Shown here piece after piece: positions 11,569 to 12,890 of a stretch of 12,890 nucleotides of DNA; positions within the stretch are counted from its first letter, which is position 1; the number at the start of each line of letters is the position of its first letter. Below the pieces are notes generated by a model. The model saw only the letters and a list, made by a program, of their open reading frames with translations, did not search any database and had not been told where the DNA came from. Made by a program: the position numbers and the translations under genes. Source of the stretch: Scatomorpha merdavium (GTDB lineage: Bacteria; Bacillota; Clostridia; Oscillospirales; Oscillospiraceae); assembly GCA_018711415.1 (NCBI GenBank), contig DVIJ01000026.1, positions 1-12,890 of the forward strand. The letters are read 5' to 3'.

Positions 11569-12486
11569 TCAGAGCCTGTCCATATGCCGGCAGGCGGCCA
11601 CGGCTGCGGCCGCGCCGTCTCCCACGGCGGTCGTGAGCTGGCGGACCGTCTTGGCCCGGCAGTCCCCCGCGGCAAAGATGCCCGGAACGCCCGCGGCGCA
11701 GTCCTCGCCCGCGGCGAACCAGCCGGCCTCGTCCAGGTGCGCCAGCTCCGCAAAGGGCGCGTTCGCGGGCTCGTAGCCCACCGCCACGAAGAGCCCGTCC
11801 ACCTTTATGCTCCGGCGCTCTCCGCCCGAGACCGGCTCTATCACCAGGCCCGTGAGCTCGCCCTCGCCCTCCAGCTCCGCCACCCGGCTCGACATGCAGA
11901 ACTCTATGTTCGGCCTCGAGCGCGCCGCGCTGACGTTCGCCGCCTCGGCGCGGAACTCGTCGCGCCGGTGGATTATGTAAACCTTTGAGCTGCCGTTGGA
12001 GAGCAGGAGCGCGTCCTGCAGCGCGGCGTCGCCGCCGCCGGCCACGGCGACGGGGCGGTCTTTATAGAAGGCGCCGTCGCAGACTGCGCAGTAGCACACG
12101 CCGTTTCCGGCGAGCTCCTCCTCGCGCGGGACGCCGAGCCTGCGGTGCTGGGCTCCGGTTGCGAGGATGACGGTTTTTGCGGCGTACTCGCCCTCGGGCG
12201 TTATGACGGCGAAGCCCTTGCCCTCCCGTCGCAGGCCGGTGACCTCCGCGAGCTCGGCCTGGGCGCCCATATCGAGGGCCTGGGCGAACATCCGGTCCGC
12301 GAGCTCCGCGCCGGAGATCTCCGGAATGCCGGGGAAGTTGTCCACCTTGGGCGACCAGGCGATCTGACCGCCGAATCCATTTTTCTCCAGCACGAGCACG
12401 GAGCGCTCCGCGCGCCTGCCGTAGATGGCCGCGGAAAGCCCCGCCGGCCCGCCGCCGACGATGACGATGTCGTAAGATGCAAGCAT
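11569..12486 (-). CDS. trxB: Thioredoxin reductase (TrxB-like NAD(P)H:disulfide flavoprotein)
   Basis: A 305-residue flavoprotein of the low-molecular-weight thioredoxin reductase type, which passes electrons from NADPH through FAD to thioredoxin or a related redoxin. The FAD site is GGGPAGLSAA (11-20). The redox-active pair is CAVC (133-136) in CAVCDGAFY. The nucleotide site is GGGDAA (150-155) with HRRDEFRA (173-180); the basic residues there fit NADPH. The C-terminal FAD motif is AAGDCR (272-277), then QLTTAVGDGA. GGGDAALQDA differs from the usual GGGDSAxEEA. The ATG at 12484-12486 is chosen because AGGAGAG lies 7 bases upstream and the FAD motif then starts at residue 11. An ATG 20 codons earlier lacks a ribosome site and homology. 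The partner thioredoxin is not in the window; ferredoxin-type donors are known in clostridial relatives. Confidence 0.92.
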   Translation of the reverse strand: MLASYDIVIVGGGPAGLSAAIYGRRAERSVLVLEKNGFGGQIAWSPKVDNFPGIPEISGAELADRMFAQALDMGAQAELAEVTGLRREGKGFAVITPEGEYAAKTVILATGAQHRRLGVPREEELAGNGVCYCAVCDGAFYKDRPVAVAGGGDAALQDALLLSNGSSKVYIIHRRDEFRAEAANVSAARSRPNIEFCMSSRVAELEGEGELTGLVIEPVSGGERRSIKVDGLFVAVGYEPANAPFAELAHLDEAGWFAAGEDCAAGVPGIFAAGDCRAKTVRQLTTAVGDGAAAAVAACRHMDRL

Positions 12487-12538
12487 ATTGATCTCTCCTA
12501 ATATAGATGTTGAATGTTTTAAAGTTTCGCCCCGCCCT

Positions 12539-12628
12539 GCGCGCAAAGCGCGCGTTTGAAAGTTTCGACCGCCTTTTCAAAGGCGGCAGGGTCCAGGGAC
12601 AGAGTCCCTGGCCGCGCTCCGCAGAGCG
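12539..12628. repeat. Tandem GC-rich hairpin cluster, likely dispersed intergenic repeat
   Basis: Four inverted repeats stand in a row. They are GCGCGC/GCGCGC around AAA (12539-12553), CCGCCTTT/AAAGGCGG (12569-12586), CCAGGGAC/GTCCCTGG around AGA (12593-12611) and CGCTC/GAGCG (12615-12628). None has a T-run, so they are not ordinary terminators. The style matches GC-rich palindromic intergenic repeats that I recall being scattered through Oscillospiraceae-type genomes. Copy number cannot be judged from this window. Confidence 0.5.
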
Positions 12629-12684
12629 AGGAATTCTCTTGTGCTTCTTATGCTTCATAAAGCGCAGTAGAACACTTCATTTTG

Positions 12685-12713
12685 ATTATAATTAGTGCGC
12701 ATGGAAATGTTTA
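12685..12713 (-). promoter_or_regulatory. Candidate SigA-type promoter for trxB operon
   Basis: Minus-strand TATAAT (12690-12685, perfect) lies 17 bases after TAAACA (12713-12708, 4 of 6). The predicted start is near 12678, pointing toward trxB. Because the region is AT-rich, chance matches are likely, so confidence is limited. Confidence 0.4.
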
Positions 12714-12718
12714 CTATA

Positions 12719-12747
12719 TTGACTTAAGACTACATTTAATGTAAATT
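12719..12747 (+). promoter_or_regulatory. Candidate SigA-type promoter with palindrome, toward the right-edge gene
   Basis: TTGACT (12719-12724, 5 of 6) and TAAATT (12742-12747, 4 of 6) are 17 bases apart. The spacer contains the 13-bp palindrome TACATTTAATGTA (12731-12743), a possible operator. Transcription would lead to the ribosome site AGGAGG at 12818-12823. Confidence 0.45.
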
Positions 12748-12826
12748 CTATTTATTAACGTTTATGGTAGTCGATGTAATTAGATTGAGATTAACTAGAT
12801 ATTGATACTTGTTTTATAGGAGGAAA

Positions 12827-12890
12827 ATGCCGTGTTTAGAAAAGCAAATCTTCAAAGAGTTCTCGCTCCCGCAATTGTGTTTTTTTAGTT
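12827..12890 (+). CDS. Start of an unidentified plus-strand gene, cut by window edge
   Basis: A strong ribosome site, AGGAGG (12818-12823), precedes two possible starts. The ATG at 12827 opens a frame, MPCLEKQIFKEFSLPQLCFFS, that runs to the window end. The GTG at 12832 has better spacing (8 bases) and gives MFRKANLQRVLAPAIVFF, which looks like the start of a signal or anchor peptide but meets TAG at 12886-12888, right after a run of seven T. A one-base change in that run would join the GTG frame to the open one. Function cannot be judged. The AT-rich composition differs from the rest of the window. Confidence 0.35.
   Translation, partial: MPCLEKQIFKEFSLPQLCFFS

Larger units (their letters stand above)
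12487..12826. other. 340-bp intergenic region: GC-rich hairpin cluster, then AT-rich divergent promoter region
   Basis: No protein gene is supported here. From the trxB ribosome site (near 12494-12500) the sequence holds a duplicated motif (GTTTTAAAGTTTCG at 12516-12529 and GTTTGAAAGTTTCG at 12554-12567). Four small hairpins follow at 12539-12628. From about 12640 the composition turns sharply AT-rich. Promoter-like elements point in both directions: minus-strand at 12685-12713 and plus-strand at 12719-12747. If the former is real, the trxB leader is about 190 bases long and contains the hairpins. Confidence 0.6.

Noticed and set aside
12062..12658. Minus-strand frame starting MKHKKHKR through the hairpin cluster
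   Set aside because: It runs through the palindromic repeat and then out of frame inside trxB. Best seen as a spurious product of the repeat.
1..12890. Searched for a defence system, phage, CRISPR array or biosynthetic cluster
   Set aside because: Nothing in either strand shows such proteins or repeat arrays. The content is sporulation, efflux, purine salvage and redox genes.

Overview
The window looks like chromosome from a GC-rich, spore-forming Clostridia species, most likely an Oscillospiraceae-type anaerobe. The evidence is an intact-looking spoIIIA sporulation operon, Gram-positive style Shine-Dalgarno sites, anaerobe-type redox genes and strongly GC-biased codon use. The GC bias opens many long antisense frames that I treat as shadows. 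I see no rRNA, tRNA, CRISPR array, transposase, phage gene or recognisable defence locus.

Left part (1-2461, minus strand): spoIIIAA-AB-AC-AD-AE, the last cut by the window edge. The genes are tightly packed, with ATGA overlaps at AA/AB and AD/AE. They encode the ATPase and the mother-cell membrane proteins of the SpoIIIA-SpoIIQ channel that supports the engulfed forespore. Diverging from it is a small membrane protein of unknown function (2579-3052) with its own SigA-like promoter.

Middle (3082-7682, plus strand): a drug-efflux style operon with a MarR repressor followed by two overlapping ABC exporter half-transporters. The pair is asymmetric. The first subunit has a degenerate Walker B and switch (D and Q where E and H are usual). 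The second has an LSQGQ signature but canonical E and H, and carries about 130 residues between its membrane and ATPase domains with two HxWAWK motifs. The promoter sits in a long inverted repeat, and two copies of the palindrome TTAGAGCTCTAA lie between it and the marR ribosome site, a clear candidate for autoregulation. Two GC-rich hairpins close the operon.

Right part (7811-12486, minus strand): three transcription units. A thioredoxin reductase-like flavoprotein is followed by a NIT2-type omega-amidase. A solitary AsrC-like siroheme/ferredoxin protein comes next, with its own promoter and a strong 14-bp terminator. Last is a DUF4037 nucleotidyltransferase-fold protein coupled to a purine nucleoside phosphorylase.

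Right edge (12487-12890): a cluster of four GC-rich hairpins resembling a dispersed intergenic repeat, then an abrupt AT-rich stretch with divergent promoter-like sequences and the first codons of a plus-strand gene. The most interesting points are the tandem operator, the duplicated motif in the ABC insert, the hairpin cluster and the composition break at the edge. I found no convincing evidence of an entirely new system.
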